Source of the DNA: Ophiobolus disseminans
Lineage: Eukaryota > Ascomycota > Dothideomycetes > Pleosporales > Phaeosphaeriaceae
NCBI GenBank assembly: GCA_010093685.1
Contig: MU006230.1
Coordinates: 1,100,013 to 1,164,012 of the forward strand
Reading direction: 5' to 3'
DNA length: 64,000 nucleotides
This document shows, in pieces, positions 34,332-46,647 of the stretch (its first letter is position 1; each line of letters opens with the position of its first letter). The notes under the pieces were generated by a model. The model ran no database searches and was not told where the DNA came from. It saw only the letters and a list, made by a program, of their open reading frames with translations. Position numbers and translations under genes: made by a program.

Positions 34332-35455
34332 ATGCTTTCTGCGTTCAAGTACCCGACTACTTTGTCTCTCTGCGCCCTCCTATTCAGTTCACTCGCTTCC
34401 AGCCAAAAAGGGTGTTTGTTTCGAGACGATGCGTGTAAGGCCAAGACCTGGAATGAAGAGTACGGCTGTCTCATGAAATCGAATTCTTTACGAACAATAA
34501 TGGACTGCGTCGAGATCAAAGAGCAACCTGGCGCTGATCTCGAATACTCCATCTGTCGACCACTCGACAATGGCATTGACGACGACCTGGAGCAATACTA
34601 CTACACGAGTGCCAGTAAGAAGGGGCAATGGTGTACCAAGCCGCGGACTATTCTGATCAAAGGACCGCTTACTTACAAGAATGGCTGGAAGCTCAGTATC
34701 ATGGGCGCGCTGGAAGCCTGTCCCGAAGCTGATCCAGACTTTCACAATTGTCTGTGCATGCAGAACGTTAAGATTGAGGCCATGAACGCTCTTGCACAGT
34801 ACTTCAAGAAAGTCACAAGTCAGGATCTGGAGTGCCCCAAGAAGCTCCCTAAGAGGAGTACATCGTTCCTCGATGAGATGGCAGAGACGCCGCATCTAAA
34901 CCAGGCGCGGGACAACGCTACCGATTTTCATCGGCATACTCTACACGTGAGTTTCTGTTTCTCGCGTCAGATTCTTGACTGACATCTATGCAGCCTCGCG
35001 CACTAGCCGAATTCACAATCGACAGATGGGGCCGCCCTGTCTACGCCGACGGCCGCGGCACCGGCTATCCCCTGCCCTACTACGATCAATACATCTCGAA
35101 CCAAGCAGCCCGCCGCTGCTACATCCACCCAGAAGTCAACGTGGAAGCGAGTTGCCGCACGTGGCGTCTTGCTACACCCGTCACACTCGCACTCTCGCAG
35201 AGACCGATTAAGGCCGTATATGCCCAGCAATTCACACCAACGGCCGTACAATCGACACTCAGCGCGCAGCCAGATACTACGAGCATTGTTGCCGAGCAGC
35301 TAGTTGAGGCGAGTGCGTCTTCGAGTGGTGGTTCTTCAACGCCGACACCGACAGGCGCTGCGGGGACAGGAAGTGCTAGACGGGCGCAAGGAGATGTGGG
35401 AGTGTTGCTTCATGTTGTAGTCATGATGGTTGCGGGTGTGTTTCTGGCCCTGTGA
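34332..35455 (+). CDS. Secreted, probably GPI-anchored cysteine-containing protein
   Basis: Two exons (34332-34946 and 34994-35455) joined in phase across a 47-bp GTGAGT...GCAG intron encode 358 residues. The ATG at 34332 gives a signal peptide (MLSAFKYPTTLSLCALLFSS). The mature part has several cysteines, including GCLFRDDACKAK, YGCLMKSN, MDCVEIKE and FHNCLCMQNVK, and then CRTWRLATP in exon 2. The C-terminal 80 residues are Ser/Thr/Ala/Gly-rich and end in a hydrophobic segment (VGVLLHVVVMMVAGVFLAL) with no charged tail, as expected for a GPI anchor signal. A dibasic/RR site precedes it. I do not recognise a named domain; the cysteine spacing is not a standard CFEM pattern. Likely at the plasma membrane or wall. 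Confidence 0.8.
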
Positions 35456-37482
35456 GGTTCTGGACCGACGAGTATTTCCTTCTTGATACCCTACTGTTCA
35501 TCGCTTCGGCGGCGTTTCCGGGATCGTACATTCAATGTCTACCCAGCCTTGAACTGCTTTTCTAGCCAAATACAAACCCAATGTCGAGTTCTCTACCTAT
35601 TTTTGTCAACATATCAGCATCGGCCCCTCCAAGGTACGAGAAAGGTCGAATCCCTCTGATATTGAAGTTCAGAACTCGTACGAAAGCACACGCCAGCCGC
35701 AACACACGTCGTAATGACTAAGTTGTGGTTTGACTGTGTAATATATGACAGCAAAGGCTCGAGGTATTCGGGACCTTTAAGGACAAGAGGACAGAATATT
35801 ATGCGTTATTAGCGATCTTCACAACGCCGATAAAAGAAACAAAAGATAACTGATGATAATAATGTAAGTACACTCAACCTCCTCTGAGCTCTTGACCGCA
35901 CCAAACTAATAGCTACTACCAGTATACTACCACTCGACATGAAAACCCATACACCAGTCCGCGCCTCTTCCTACCAAATCCAACTCAATCTACTATATCG
36001 GATACTGGCACAAAATGCATGCACCCTTTTACCTAGCGTTCTGTTCCATCCTGCCCACTATCCTCGCCACCCAAGCTCGACAACGCCATGCACTCCCATG
36101 TACAACGGTACTAGGAGATCAAGTCCGAATGCGATAGCTTCTTCTACAGTGCTGAAACCTTTATTCGAGCACTAAGGTCACAGCGAAGCAATAACTGACG
36201 TAGACATATGTAAGTCACGACGTTGTAGCTATGTATGTTGCATTTACTGTGGTGCAAGGATCGCTCAGATGACCGTGATGGGGTGGATGAGAGGGTGGAC
36301 ATGTCAGTGAGGCAAAGTTAGATTTTTGCGGCATGTGATCCGTGGATGATGGGTGAATTTCGTATCATCATCTACTACCATACGCCTTTCTCCTCCTTAT
36401 CCCTCACCGCAATCTAGTTCCTTTTTGTTCGAGCGTTGTCGCGCGAAATCTACCTACACTACCAGAAGGCTCTTTCTCGACCGCCCGGACATCTGCTGCA
36501 AATCCTTGGATACACTGCTTAGACAGGCAAAGCTGAAGAACGGAGTGGATGCGCGATTATACACAGTGGCACAATATGTCCTCACGCTACACATTTATCG
36601 CCGAGATGAGAAGGTCGCACAGCAGTGTAGAACTTTATCTTCTACGCACTACGCTGGAACAAAGAATCAAAAGAAATGTCGCATACATTCCAGGATGGTG
36701 TTACCACACCCAGTCTATCAGCCAGCTACGCTCTGCTGACGCGCGTACTGGTAGGTTGTTGTCATGCTCTATGTGGTTTCATTTACCTCCGGAGCTCTTC
36801 AGCGCGGTACTACAAGTCCAATTCCAATACGAAGCCCCACGATGTTCTAGCTACTTCCTCGCTTCACTATACTAGATTCTTGCGCATGCTCAGATACTTG
36901 AACTTCATCCAGGGGTATGCACCGAGGGTCAGGGGTCTATCTATATATCTCCGCTTGATGTGATTCGTATGCTATCTTTTACCACCTCCCACACATACTG
37001 GCCATAGCAAGTCAGTACATCCGTTTCACATCTCCCGCATTAATCGTGCCCGCGAAATGCTCACCCCCATCAAAATTATACTGTTGCATCGTTCCCCGTG
37101 TAACCACGCTTTCACCGCAGCCCAGCCCAGCTCATCGACTGAGAAAAGTAGGTAACACCATACTCAGACTCCTCAAGCTCCGCTCACAAAGCCAGCTTTG
37201 ACTCCTCTTTTCCCTTGCGCGACATATAAGCGTAGCACAAACTACTTGTCTACCTTTTGCCTAATCCATACGTACGTGATACTTACACATACACCGCTGA
37301 GGCTCTTTGTCTCATGCTTACCTCCAGTCGCACATCTACCCTCCCTTTCCCTTACACAGGCTAAAACAGACATGTCGAGGAAGCTATATAATGCCCTCCC
37401 CTCTCTCACCGATCACCCATTCATCACTCCTGTACTATCCAACCACCCTTACCCACCACCCCAACAACAACAATTACACGAA
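35456..37482. other. Intergenic region of about 2 kb, no supported gene
   Basis: Overlapping frames at 36353-36963 have spliced-looking context but no recognisable domain, and their residue composition is not convincing. A low-expressed or non-coding transcript is possible. The final 300 bp are pyrimidine-rich (CACC, CCTCC runs) and likely form the leader of the small secreted protein gene. Confidence 0.4.
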
Positions 37483-37825
37483 ATGCATCTCCCCCTCCTC
37501 TCCACCTCCCTCCTCCTCCTCCTCTCCACCCTCGCGCTCAGCGCCCCCACCCCCGACGTCGACGCCCAAGAAGGATGCTGGCTCAACATCTGTTTCAAGT
37601 CGCCGCCGACGTGTCCGGTTGGATGGGTACGTTTCTACTTCCTCGGCTGGCCTTGGCATCTGAATTCCTTCGCTGACCCCGGATTCTCCTTTGCTAACGC
37701 TCCGCCCCACAGTTCGGCGCGCCTACAACCGTAAGTCCGCTTCACATGCGTTGCGTCGATGCGGAAGAAGGGAGAAATGTTAACGAGTGTAGGGCTTGTT
37801 GTGTTGGACGTGTTGCAAGATTTAG
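37483..37825 (+). CDS. Small secreted cysteine-rich protein, effector candidate
   Basis: Three exons (37483-37626, 37713-37730, 37793-37825) with introns of 86 and 62 bp encode only 64 residues. The joins are phase 0 and use GTACGT and GTAAGT donors. The first 20 residues form a Leu/Ser-rich signal peptide (MHLPLLSTSLLLLLSTLALS). The mature 44 residues contain six cysteines at positions 32, 37, 44, 58, 61 and 62, spaced C-x4-C-x6-C-x13-C-x2-CC, enough for three disulfides. The 18-nt second exon (FGAPTT) is unusually small but places the last three cysteines in frame. Small size, signal peptide and paired cysteines fit an apoplastic effector or antimicrobial-type protein; no family is recognised. 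Frames without the splicing run on into non-cysteine sequence, which supports the spliced model. Confidence 0.65.
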
Positions 37826-37936
37826 GACAGTGGGGACGGGAAATGCAGGAGGGGAGACGGGTGTGGGAAAGACTGGGATATGCGAAGTGTTTTGTGGTTC
37901 ATGTAGAGTCAGTCAGTCGTTACTGAAGAAATGTAG

Positions 37937-37961
37937 GGATAGGATAGGATAGGATAGGATA
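37937..37961. repeat. (GGATA)5 microsatellite
   Basis: Five perfect GGATA units about 110 bp downstream of the small secreted protein gene. A usable length-polymorphism marker; no other role seen. Confidence 0.9.
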
Positions 37962-39025
37962 AGACAAAAGGGGAGTGCTCATCCAATTGGACAAGCCATA
38001 CACGAAAAGACTTAATCCATCACACTGCATGCACTCACCTCTACTCGCGGAGCAATCCAACCCACAAATAGACTTCACCGTCTGCACCAGTCCTTTGTAT
38101 CCGCCCGACCTCACAGCAGTATCATATCAAAGAACAAAACAGGATTATACGTTGATTTCTACCTATCAGTACCAAGCCTATTCGAGGCCGTTACCATTAT
38201 GCAAAGCCAAACGCCTGTAACCCGTATCAATGCTGGGTATGCCACAAGGAGATTCGTGATGAAGTAATTAAGTACAGTCATGATCTCCACAAGGGAAGCA
38301 TCTGGTACACTACAACGACGTATGTGGTGAAAGAAGACGTGCAAGAATGGACGTCGCAAGGCCCGTGAAGAATGTGCCGTAGAAAGAAAACAAGAATGTA
38401 GGGGTAGAAATCTTGAAAGTGCATGAGCGAGGGGATGCCGGTGTTCAACGGTGGGAGTGGTCCAAATCATCGCCAGACCCGTGGAGCGGGCAAGGAGGGG
38501 AGCTGTCCTCCCGAGAGGGGAATGGCCCGAACAAGGACGTGGTTGAATGGTCGTTGCTGATACGCCGCGGGACTATGAGCCTGGTTCCACGCCCTTGGGC
38601 TTCGGTTGCTGCTCTAGGAGCTGCTGACTGCCCTCGCGCATTATCGAGATAGAGAAGGGGTCGCAGTGGTAAGGGGTGGGGAAGGCGGTGGTGGCGGTGG
38701 TGGCGGGCCGAATTCTCATTGCGGGCAGCTCCAGTCGACTGAGTCGTGTTCGAAGCAGACAAACGATTCACAGAGATTCCTCGCTGCAATCTGAGTGTCA
38801 GCGGCGGGGACCGCGGTTCAACTTGGCGGCCAAGTCGAGTGTAACGTTTTGGTAATGTAGGACTTAACGGGCGCGGGAGTTCGAGAGGCGAAAGCTCCGG
38901 CGCAAAAGGTAGACGGTCCCCTGCTGCTCCATCAAGCCGCGCAATCGTCCCGAGAAAAGGCTTCGTTTGTCGATTCGGACTAAAGACTCGCTGTCAGCAC
39001 CTCGCCGCTCATGCACTCAAGAGAA
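37962..39025. other. Intergenic, nothing recognised
   Basis: No frame with a domain or credible splice pattern. The section 38640-38720 is rich in GGTGG/GGCGG runs. Confidence 0.4.
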
Positions 39026-40091
39026 CTAGTGGTACCGCGGCGGAGTTCCCTGCCCACTAGGGACACCATTGCCTTGCGGCTGGAACTCCAATTCGCGCTT
39101 CATGTTCTCGAGGGTCTGAGGGAAGTAGGGCTCAACGCCAAACTGCTTTAGGTAGCCAGCCGTCTTCTCAATGCGCTTGATTTCGCGCTGAACGCTCCAC
39201 TCCTCGCCCTCGCCGAAGCGGCGTGTGACGACGTCAACCATGGCGGTGTCGAGACGTTGGTAGAAGTCGCGGCGGGCAGCAATGTCGCTGGCGTCGGCGC
39301 TATCGATGCCGCCGTGCGAGTTGAGGTTGCCGCCGAGCTTGAGGATGAGGTCGAAGGCGTGGCGGGGTCCTTGGGGAAGCAGGGCCAGGCGCTGTATGTC
39401 GGGCAGGAATTTGAGCATGGCCGACGCAAAATGTGACGACGAGATGGAGTCGTTGAGGTCATCCTGGAGGCGGTGGAGGTCAAAGTTAACGATGGTGATC
39501 TTGCGGTCAAGCTGGGCGTTGAGAGCGATGGCCGCGTCGGGCGTAGTGGTATCCATAATCTTAGCGATAGAGGGGGGGACATCTAATCATGTTAGTTACT
39601 GACTTTTGCAAGGGGTTTGATAAGGATAAAGACGTACCAGGTCGCAGTCCTCGCTTGTCGATCCAGCCGTGGACCTCTGCGCGCTGCTGCTCGAGCTGCT
39701 CGATCCAGGCCTGCATGTCGGCGAGCTGCGACTCGAGTTGCTCGATCTTCTCCGTGTAGGGGCGGATGGCCTGGTTGAAGGCCTGGGCGAGCAGATCGGG
39801 CATGGGCTCCGGGTTGCTGATGGGCGCGCGGTGGTTCATGGCAGGCGGCATGGCGCTGTGGGTGCCGTGGGTGCCGTTGGAAAGGCCGCGCGATGGGAGC
39901 GACGTCTCCTGGGGCTGCTGCTGGCGGGCGTACATGTCGGCGTCTTCGGTGGGGGATGTGGGCTGCTGCTGCTGGGACTCCTTGCGGCTCGAGTCTGGGC
40001 GCTTATCTGAATAGTCGTCGAAGGATTGGCGGGTATCTTGCGAATTTTCCACGTACGAGTTCGCTCTTGAAGACCGTCGCTTGAAGAACAT
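39026..40091 (-). CDS. Coiled-coil protein of unknown function
   Basis: Two exons (40091-39638 and 39582-39026) joined across a 55-bp GTACGT...TTAG intron encode about 336 residues. The N-terminus is basic (MFFKRRSSRANS), then Gln/Ser/Pro-rich and disordered. A coiled coil starts near residue 105 (IRPYTEKIEQLESQLADM and WIEQLEQQRAEVHGWI). Exon 2 continues with a helical region (LDRKITIVNFDLHRLQDDL) and ALLPQGPRHAFDLILKLGG, then WSVQREIKRIEKTAGYLKQF and a Gly/Pro-rich end. Its even composition and clean splice indicate a real, conserved gene. I cannot name it; the shape suits a structural or scaffold role. It is followed on the same strand by the MCD4 homologue. Confidence 0.75.
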
Positions 40092-40870
40092 TGTGAGAGA
40101 AGAGGCAGCGAGTGCGGGCAGGTGAGCGGCGTGATTATATGGCGCCGAGGACGAGCTGAAATTACGCGCCCGGTGCTAAGTGGGAGGTTGGTGGCAGGAG
40201 CGATGGCCTGGGTTTATGGCCCGCGATAAAAGCTGTGGCTGATATTCAGTTGGGGTGGTTGGGGAAGCGGAACCCGTGCAAAATCGGCTCCCACGTTGCA
40301 CGCGAAACTAGACGTCGCACCAGCCTGCACCGCGCCGAGATGATGACGATAAGCAATGCGACAGCTGTACCGCCGTCAGATAGCAAATGCGATGGATATT
40401 GTGGTGGTTGTGGTTGTGGTTGTGTTTGCATGCTGCTGTCGGGTGCGATTCTGCATGGAAGCACTAATTAATCCCCGCTCTTTCCGCCGCCCAGCCATCT
40501 CCCGCACGGTACCGAGATGCGCTAGTCCCAAAGCACTTAGTTAGTTCCAATCTAACCTTCTCTCCTGAATCGCGCAACGCGTTGCCCAGTAACTATTATC
40601 TATCGATACGGCAAGGTCGTAGCCCAGTACTTGATAAGTTGAAAACACTATCCTGTATATCTACAAAGACTTTTGAGATGTAGACCGACTTTTACATGCG
40701 CAGACGTAGTCCCCAAGCTTAGCATTTCCTCCGGCTTTCACCAATTACCGAGAGGCCCAGTCCTTGGGTAGAACACCTCAAAGATAGTCGTGCATGATTC
40801 CAAACAGAACAAGACGATGACATCAAAAGAGGAGCAGAAGCACAGTGCATCGCTTGATTATATCCTGGCT
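40092..40870. other. Intergenic, short low-complexity GT tract
   Basis: Contains a TGGTTGTGG repeat at about 40400-40430 and the promoter of the coiled-coil gene. No gene seen. Confidence 0.45.
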
Positions 40871-43800
40871 CTACCTGCTCACCCCATTCGAGCTCCCATT
40901 GATCTTCCCATTAGCCCCATTGCCTTTCTTCCTCCCACCAAACTCCACTCCTCTGAGCGTAAACTCGCTATACAGCTCCAACCCCGCCACAAACACCCCC
41001 AACAGACTCGCAATAACGAAATGGCTAATCGTCGTCCCAATGTCCAGCCAACTGCCCTCGTCCTTGACCATGAAGAAGAAACTGAGCGTCATGACGTCGC
41101 TCACCGCCATCACAACCATGAAGAGCGCGCTGGGCGCGACGCCTAGCCGCCTGTTCAGTAGGCCAAAGTTGGCTGACAGTGCGGCGAAGGGGACCATGAG
41201 TTTGAGCATGAGTAGGGCGCCCTGGCTGAAGGGGTCGAAGACAGGCACGAGGCGGTATACGGCGTCAAGGGAGAAGGAGGACACGGATGCGATGTTTGAG
41301 GCGCTGAAAAAGGCGGACTGGATGAAGAAGAAGAAGAACAGCGCGATGCGGGCATCGGCTAGTGTAAGTGACCGGTAGTCGCCCTTCTTGATTGATTCCT
41401 CCAGATGGGCTGCCGCGGCTTCAATCGCCGGTTTGACAGGGTTCGCTAAAACGGCAGTTGTCTTTGGAGAGTCGGTGTTGTGTAGGTAGACTTGGTGTTC
41501 CAAGCGCATCCAGCTGAAGAGGCAGAGGCAGAAGGCGAAGTAGAAGAGACCCTCGTAGGAGATGGTGAGAATGATGAAGGTCGGTGCAAATTGCAGGAAG
41601 ATGACGACGAGGCGGTGGATGTAGTGGCTGTTGGGGTATAGACCGTGGAGCTGGGGTACAAACAGCGAAGTCAGAAGTGTTGCCCAGCCGACTACAAGCA
41701 CGCCGAGCGGTAGACCCTGTCGAGCTTGGATGTAGCCAACACTGCTATGAGTGACTATCATGGACAGCAGAACAAGACCGAGCTGGACGCTGAGGATGAT
41801 GCGGGACTTGTCGTCGAGTCCAGGCTCGGCAAGTTCGTCGTCAGAGGCTGCATCTGCGAGAATGCTCTTCTCGAAGAACAAGTAGAGTGCGCCAACAGCA
41901 AACATTAGACCGCCACCCAGCAAGATCAGCCGAGTGTCCTCAGCCTTGTTTGCTGGGAGCATGGTGAAAGAGCTCATGACGAGGCACGATAGCGCCCACG
42001 TCACGACGGTGCCTAGGTTCTTCTTCACAAAGGTTTGACCGTAGAGTGCGGGCCACAATGTCGCAGCCAGGTAGCAAACAGTGTAGATCTCCCTGACAAA
42101 GTAGCTTTGGACCTAAACCATGTTAGACCACATCAGCTTAAGCAGCAGGTTGTATACATACCAAAGCCTCGAGCAGGCCGAAGAAACCGAACGTCGACAA
42201 AACCAGCTTAACGACATCGGCAGTAGAAGATACATGAGTAAACAAGCTCCTCCCACCTTTGATAAGAGACCATCGGCGGGCGTATATTTCCTCCCAGAAC
42301 AACACAGGGAAGAATGCGTAGACGTAGTACACGAGGGGCGACTGCTGTTTTACCAGCATCGCATACAGCACAACAAGAACCGACGAAAAGCCGGCAATGC
42401 TGGCTGTGGTCCGCTGTGCCTGCACCTCTTCCGTAAGCACATGCAGATCGATAACTGTCGTGATGGCGAAGACAATCCAGCCAACATAACCAAGCGTGAT
42501 CAAAGTTCGGAGGAAGAGCCAGTCGTACGTCTGCAAGTACCTCAGCCCCTCCAGACCAAGATCGATGAGTTCATAGGTCTGGCGGATAGCCTCCTCCACG
42601 TGGCCAGCCTCAATTGCTCGTCGAATCTCAGCGACACGGTATCCCACTGAATGCGCCTCGTCGCCCAAACCAGGGAAAGGCTTGTAGCGCAGCTCTGTAG
42701 ATCTCTTCAGCTCTTCCTTGACGTGGTAAATCTCCAGAATCTCTTGGGCATTGACGAGGAGAGCCTGCGCTTTCGTAGTCGGATCTGCGTGTAGGAATGA
42801 CAGGGGCAGAACGCCGACGTTATTGGTAGGGAACTCAAGCCCAACTAAATATGCCATGAGAGCTGCAATATCTGCCTGGTCTACATCGTGACGTTCAATG
42901 TGGTCGAGACCCCAATCAGACGAAAAGCGATCTTCGTGTCCGAGTGCCATTCCGGTGGCGCTTTTGTTTGGCTTTGCAATTCCCGCACCCCAAGTGATCA
43001 GTGGCGTGCGCGTGTTGTCTGGATGTCCGTCTCCATGACTGCCCCAATCGCTCATGCCATGGTCCGCCGTAAACACATAGGCCGTTTCCTCGTCTGCGTA
43101 GAATTCATCGATCAGCTCGGTGATCTCCCGAACCCCGCGGTCTACGATTTGAATGTTGTGCAGGTACTGCCACGAGTATGGTCGACGCGCATGTCCTGTT
43201 GTATCTAATCCCAGCAAGTGTAGGAAGAAGACACTCTTGTCGCGCCGCAATTCAGCGTTTAGCGTGGCGTTGGTCTTTGCGTCGGCGAAAAGTTGCTTGA
43301 CCCGATCAAACACCCACTCGTCCAGCACCCAAGCATCTTTCGAGGAGTCCTCAAACTCGGCTTCATAACAGTATGCGTCTACCCGTCCTGGCACTGCGCC
43401 TGCCTCAAACATGGGCAGAATGTCAGGGCTTCCCCAACTCCATGTATGCCGACTGCGGTTGAAGACGCTGTCGAAGTTGACGGGGTTCAGCTTCCATCCC
43501 GTTGTGACTGCCGACACATCTTCGTATAAGCCCGCAATGAGCGCGACGTGGCCAGGCCGAGATTCGGTGGGTACGCGGGTGTGGGAGACGCCGAATGTGC
43601 CGCTTTCCAGGACCTTGGACCGTAGGAAGGGAGCAAGAGGCCGGGGTGTGCTGGCTTCTGCGAGGGGAGTAGGAGGGTTCGGATCAGGGTCTGGAAACGA
43701 CTGGAATGCCTTGTCTGCGCGCAGACCGTCTCCTACCATGGCTGTTAGTGGTTGGGGGATACGTGCGGCGCACTTACATACCAACAATCAGTACCAATCG

Positions 43801-43998
43801 CTTTGCAGGTGCCTCTTGCTCGAGTTGGTGCTCGCGCATGCCATGAACGAGCGGACTCACGAAGTGTATCGAAAAAATACTATCACGAAGTCAATAGAGG
43901 TTCGGAAGGCTGGCGGCATGTCGCGCGTACCTATAGATGTACACAAGGTGAAAGACCACCGCGATCAGCAAGAAGCGATACCTCCCAAACTGCGCCAT
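40871..43998 (-). CDS. MCD4: GPI ethanolamine phosphate transferase 1 (Mcd4/PIG-N)
   Basis: Four exons (43998-43931, 43879-43782, 43732-42162, 42112-40871) with introns of 49-51 bp encode 992 residues. The enzyme adds phosphoethanolamine to the first mannose of the GPI precursor in the ER membrane. The first membrane segment spans the exon 1/2 join (RFLLIAVVFHLVYIYS, followed by HFVSPLVHGM). The lumenal alkaline-phosphatase-like domain carries the metal-site motifs VGDGLRADKAF, the nucleophile-bearing RVPTESRPGHV, LGLDTTGHARRPYSW and FTADHGMSDWGSHGDG. The C-terminal half has many membrane helices. Two short N-terminal exons had to be assembled to recover the start; the phase is kept throughout. 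An acceptor choice at CCATGGTAG gives the conserved VGDGLRADK. Length matches yeast Mcd4. Confidence 0.93.
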
Positions 43999-44031
43999 AT
44001 CGAAGAACCTCAGAAAAGAGTGTAGTCCCTC

Positions 44032-44052
44032 GAGGAGGAGGAGGAGGAGGAG
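44032..44052. repeat. (GAG)7 trinucleotide repeat upstream of MCD4
   Basis: Seven GAG units begin 34 bp before the MCD4 start (read on the gene strand as CTC repeats). It lies in the 5' leader or promoter. Confidence 0.85.
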
Positions 44053-44292
44053 GATGCGCGACGTAGCACCTCAATGACCTTCACAAGCGCGACCATGCAG
44101 GTGTTCCGTCCCTGCCAAGATTCGTGCTTCTTGTCCCAAAAGGGGAATCACCGCACCCCAGACCTCCGCACTTCACCACGTAGCACGAACAACGCAGTGC
44201 TCTTGAGCTTATTCAATCCAATTCATTTCTAGTCTGAGTACCTAGGTATCTTTCAAGTACGATATCAAAACGAGCCGTCTAGATGCCAAAGC

Positions 44293-45990
44293 CTACTCCT
44301 CGACGTTGAAGTTTGCGCCTTCCCTCAGACCCTCGACGACCAAGTCCTCGCCTTCCGCACGTCGGTAGATGTCCTTGATGTCGTCTGAAATATGTTAGAA
44401 CTAATCTGAATTATTCGACATCTTGCACTTACCAGTGGTGGTCTCGAAGTGGCTTGTCGCATCGTAGCTCTTCGACATGAAGATGTTGTCGTTCACGCCG
44501 CTCTCAAGGGGCTCGTAGAGTGGGATGGGCGAGCCAAGGAACTGCTCCTCGATCCTGCCGAGGCGGTCTAGACCTGGCTTCAGCTCGAGGTGGTGGTTGC
44601 TGTCCGACTCGGCGATGGTGGACACGATGGCGATGTAGTAGCCCTTGGGGCAAACGTTGTGTGCGGACGAGACGACGGCAATATAGATGTCTGTTCATGT
44701 CAGTGCGTGCCTTCTCAACAAATTATACCCACATACCGTGCTTGCGTCCAACCTGGGACTGGGGGATGATCAGTTGCAGGGAGTCGGAGTCGGCAGTGTT
44801 GGGGATCGGGTGGTTCAGAATGCAAATAGCCTTCAGCAGGTGGCCAGTGACGCGTGCCTTGCCGGGGAAGTATGAAGGATCCGCGAGGATCTTCTTTGCC
44901 TTGGTCTCGAACTTCATGCCCGGGCCGGTATCATCGCGCTCCTTCATAGTCGCCTTGATGCCGACAACCTTGCTGCCGTCGTACAGGAACTCGTCAACGT
45001 CGGTGTTGAGCATGTATGTGCCGCCGTAGATAGCAGAGAGACGGGCGAAACCTTGGGGAAGCTCTGCGAGACCGTAGAGCGGGTAGATGTAGGGGGACTT
45101 GCCGTAGCGTGCCATCGAATTGACGTACAGGCGGATGCGCTGGATGGCCTCATTTGCCGCGCCCTTTTGGTTGATGTAGTCGTCGGTCTGATACAGGGCC
45201 ATGGAGTGCCCGATGAAGTCGCGGGTGGTGGCCTCCAGGCCAAACTTGTCGTAGACGTCTTTCATAGTAATGTTCTTCACGTCGAGGGCCTTGTGTGTGG
45301 ACACATCGTCCTCCTTGTATGCGCCGACCCACTCCAAGAAGTTCCGTGCTCGTCGCTTCTCGAACAGACCCATCAAGGGCGATCGAAGTGCCTCGCCGGC
45401 ATCTGAGGGCACCTTTGCGACGGTCGCCTTGGCGGCGTTGCCCTGCTGTACGTAGCTGCCCGCAATCTGCTTGAACTCGACGTATTTCGTGACGTCGGTG
45501 GAGACGAGGATGTTGGTGAGCTCACCGTTGGCCATGAGGAGCTTGGGGACGAGGTCGATGTTCCAGTCGTTGACCCGCCCGTACTTCTTCCATGGCTCAC
45601 CGGTGGTCTGTCCGTATCTCTTGAAGAGCTATGGGATGTTAGCATATGTTGGGTGCATAGATCTGGTGTCGACATACTGCCTCGATGTTGAGCGAAGCCG
45701 CCTCACTGCGTCATGTTAGTCCTTTGTACCGTCGGTGTTATCCTGAGAGGTGCCTACCCGCCATAGTGATCGTTGCGGTCGATATGGAGCACCTTCTTGC
45801 CCTTCACACTAAGAACACTGTAGGAGCGTCAGTCTTTGCTCTTCCTCCAAGAGCACGCGTCTTACCCCGAAAGCACGCATTCGGTGAGACCTATGGAGGA
45901 TTGTTAGCAGTCCGCGGCGGCGGCTCTAGGCGGGGTAGTCCCACCTGTTCCCAGCACCACGACGTCGTACTCGGGCGCAATCTCGTCCAT
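44293..45990 (-). CDS. GDI1: Rab GDP-dissociation inhibitor
   Basis: Seven exons are assembled from the ATG at 45990 to TAG at 44293. The N-terminus reads MDEIAPEYDVVVLGTG, then LTECVLSGVLSVKGKKVLHI and DRNDHYGGEAASLNIE, the FAD-like nucleotide-fold start shared by Rab GDI and REP. The large fifth exon (FKRYGQTTGEPWKKYGRVN... to the IPQSQVGRKH segment) has the DVDEFLYDGSKVVGI, FIGHSMALY and GLAELPQGFARLSAIYGGTY motifs of the Rab-binding platform. The last two exons contribute VVSSAHNVCPKGYYIAIVST and DDIKDIYRRAEGEDLV, the family ending. The protein extracts GDP-bound Rab GTPases from membranes and keeps them soluble. Six introns, the highest count in the window, all short. No defects seen. 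Confidence 0.94.
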
Positions 45991-46647
45991 GGTTGCGGCA
46001 GGGTCTGGTTGAAAAGTGTAATGTGGAAGATTGGTGTGTTGTTTACCAGGACTTGGGTGGCCAGCGGGTGTTGCGGTGAGCAAGGTGTGGGGTGCTGTAG
46101 CTTCCTAGACTCGCCTCGTCCAATGCTATGCAGGTGGCGCATGAGGCTCGCCGTCTTTATGCACTGCACATGTATAATTCATGCTGTTTTAGCAAATCAA
46201 ATCTTTTGCGCGTGTGAATAAAGACAGAACTGTGTTATGTCGCCAAGCTTATGTGATTTTTTATCGTGTTGAGGTCGTCTGTCATTTTCACGGTGTGTTT
46301 ATTTAGGATAACTTAGGTCTTCAGGTGTTCGATAAGTGTAAACATGTGAACAGCATAACATAGTATGGTTATCGTGTCTATCCGCTCAAATGAGCACATA
46401 CATGACACGAGTTCCGCGGGTTTATTTTTGCAGAGAGGACGAAGATCGGTTTCCACTCCACAAAGTACTAGGGCAGCCAACGCCTCAGAATGCACCATGT
46501 ACTCGATACTGTACAGCTATTTATACACAGCATGACCATCACCACCGAGCCACTTTCGTCGACCCGGCTGTTCATCGATGATTGGCCTTTGGCAGACTCA
46601 TTGCAGCTGGTTGCTTTTCTTGGTTCCTGTCGTTGGCACCAAAGCTA
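45991..46647. other. Intergenic between GDI1 and the ribosomal protein gene
   Basis: Holds the GDI1 promoter and the 3' end of the uL29m gene. No gene, repeat or RNA is recognised. Confidence 0.45.

Noticed and set aside
35641..35655. tRNA B-box-like string GGTCGAATCCC
   Set aside because: It lacks one T of the consensus, and no matching A-box or cloverleaf arms are found upstream.
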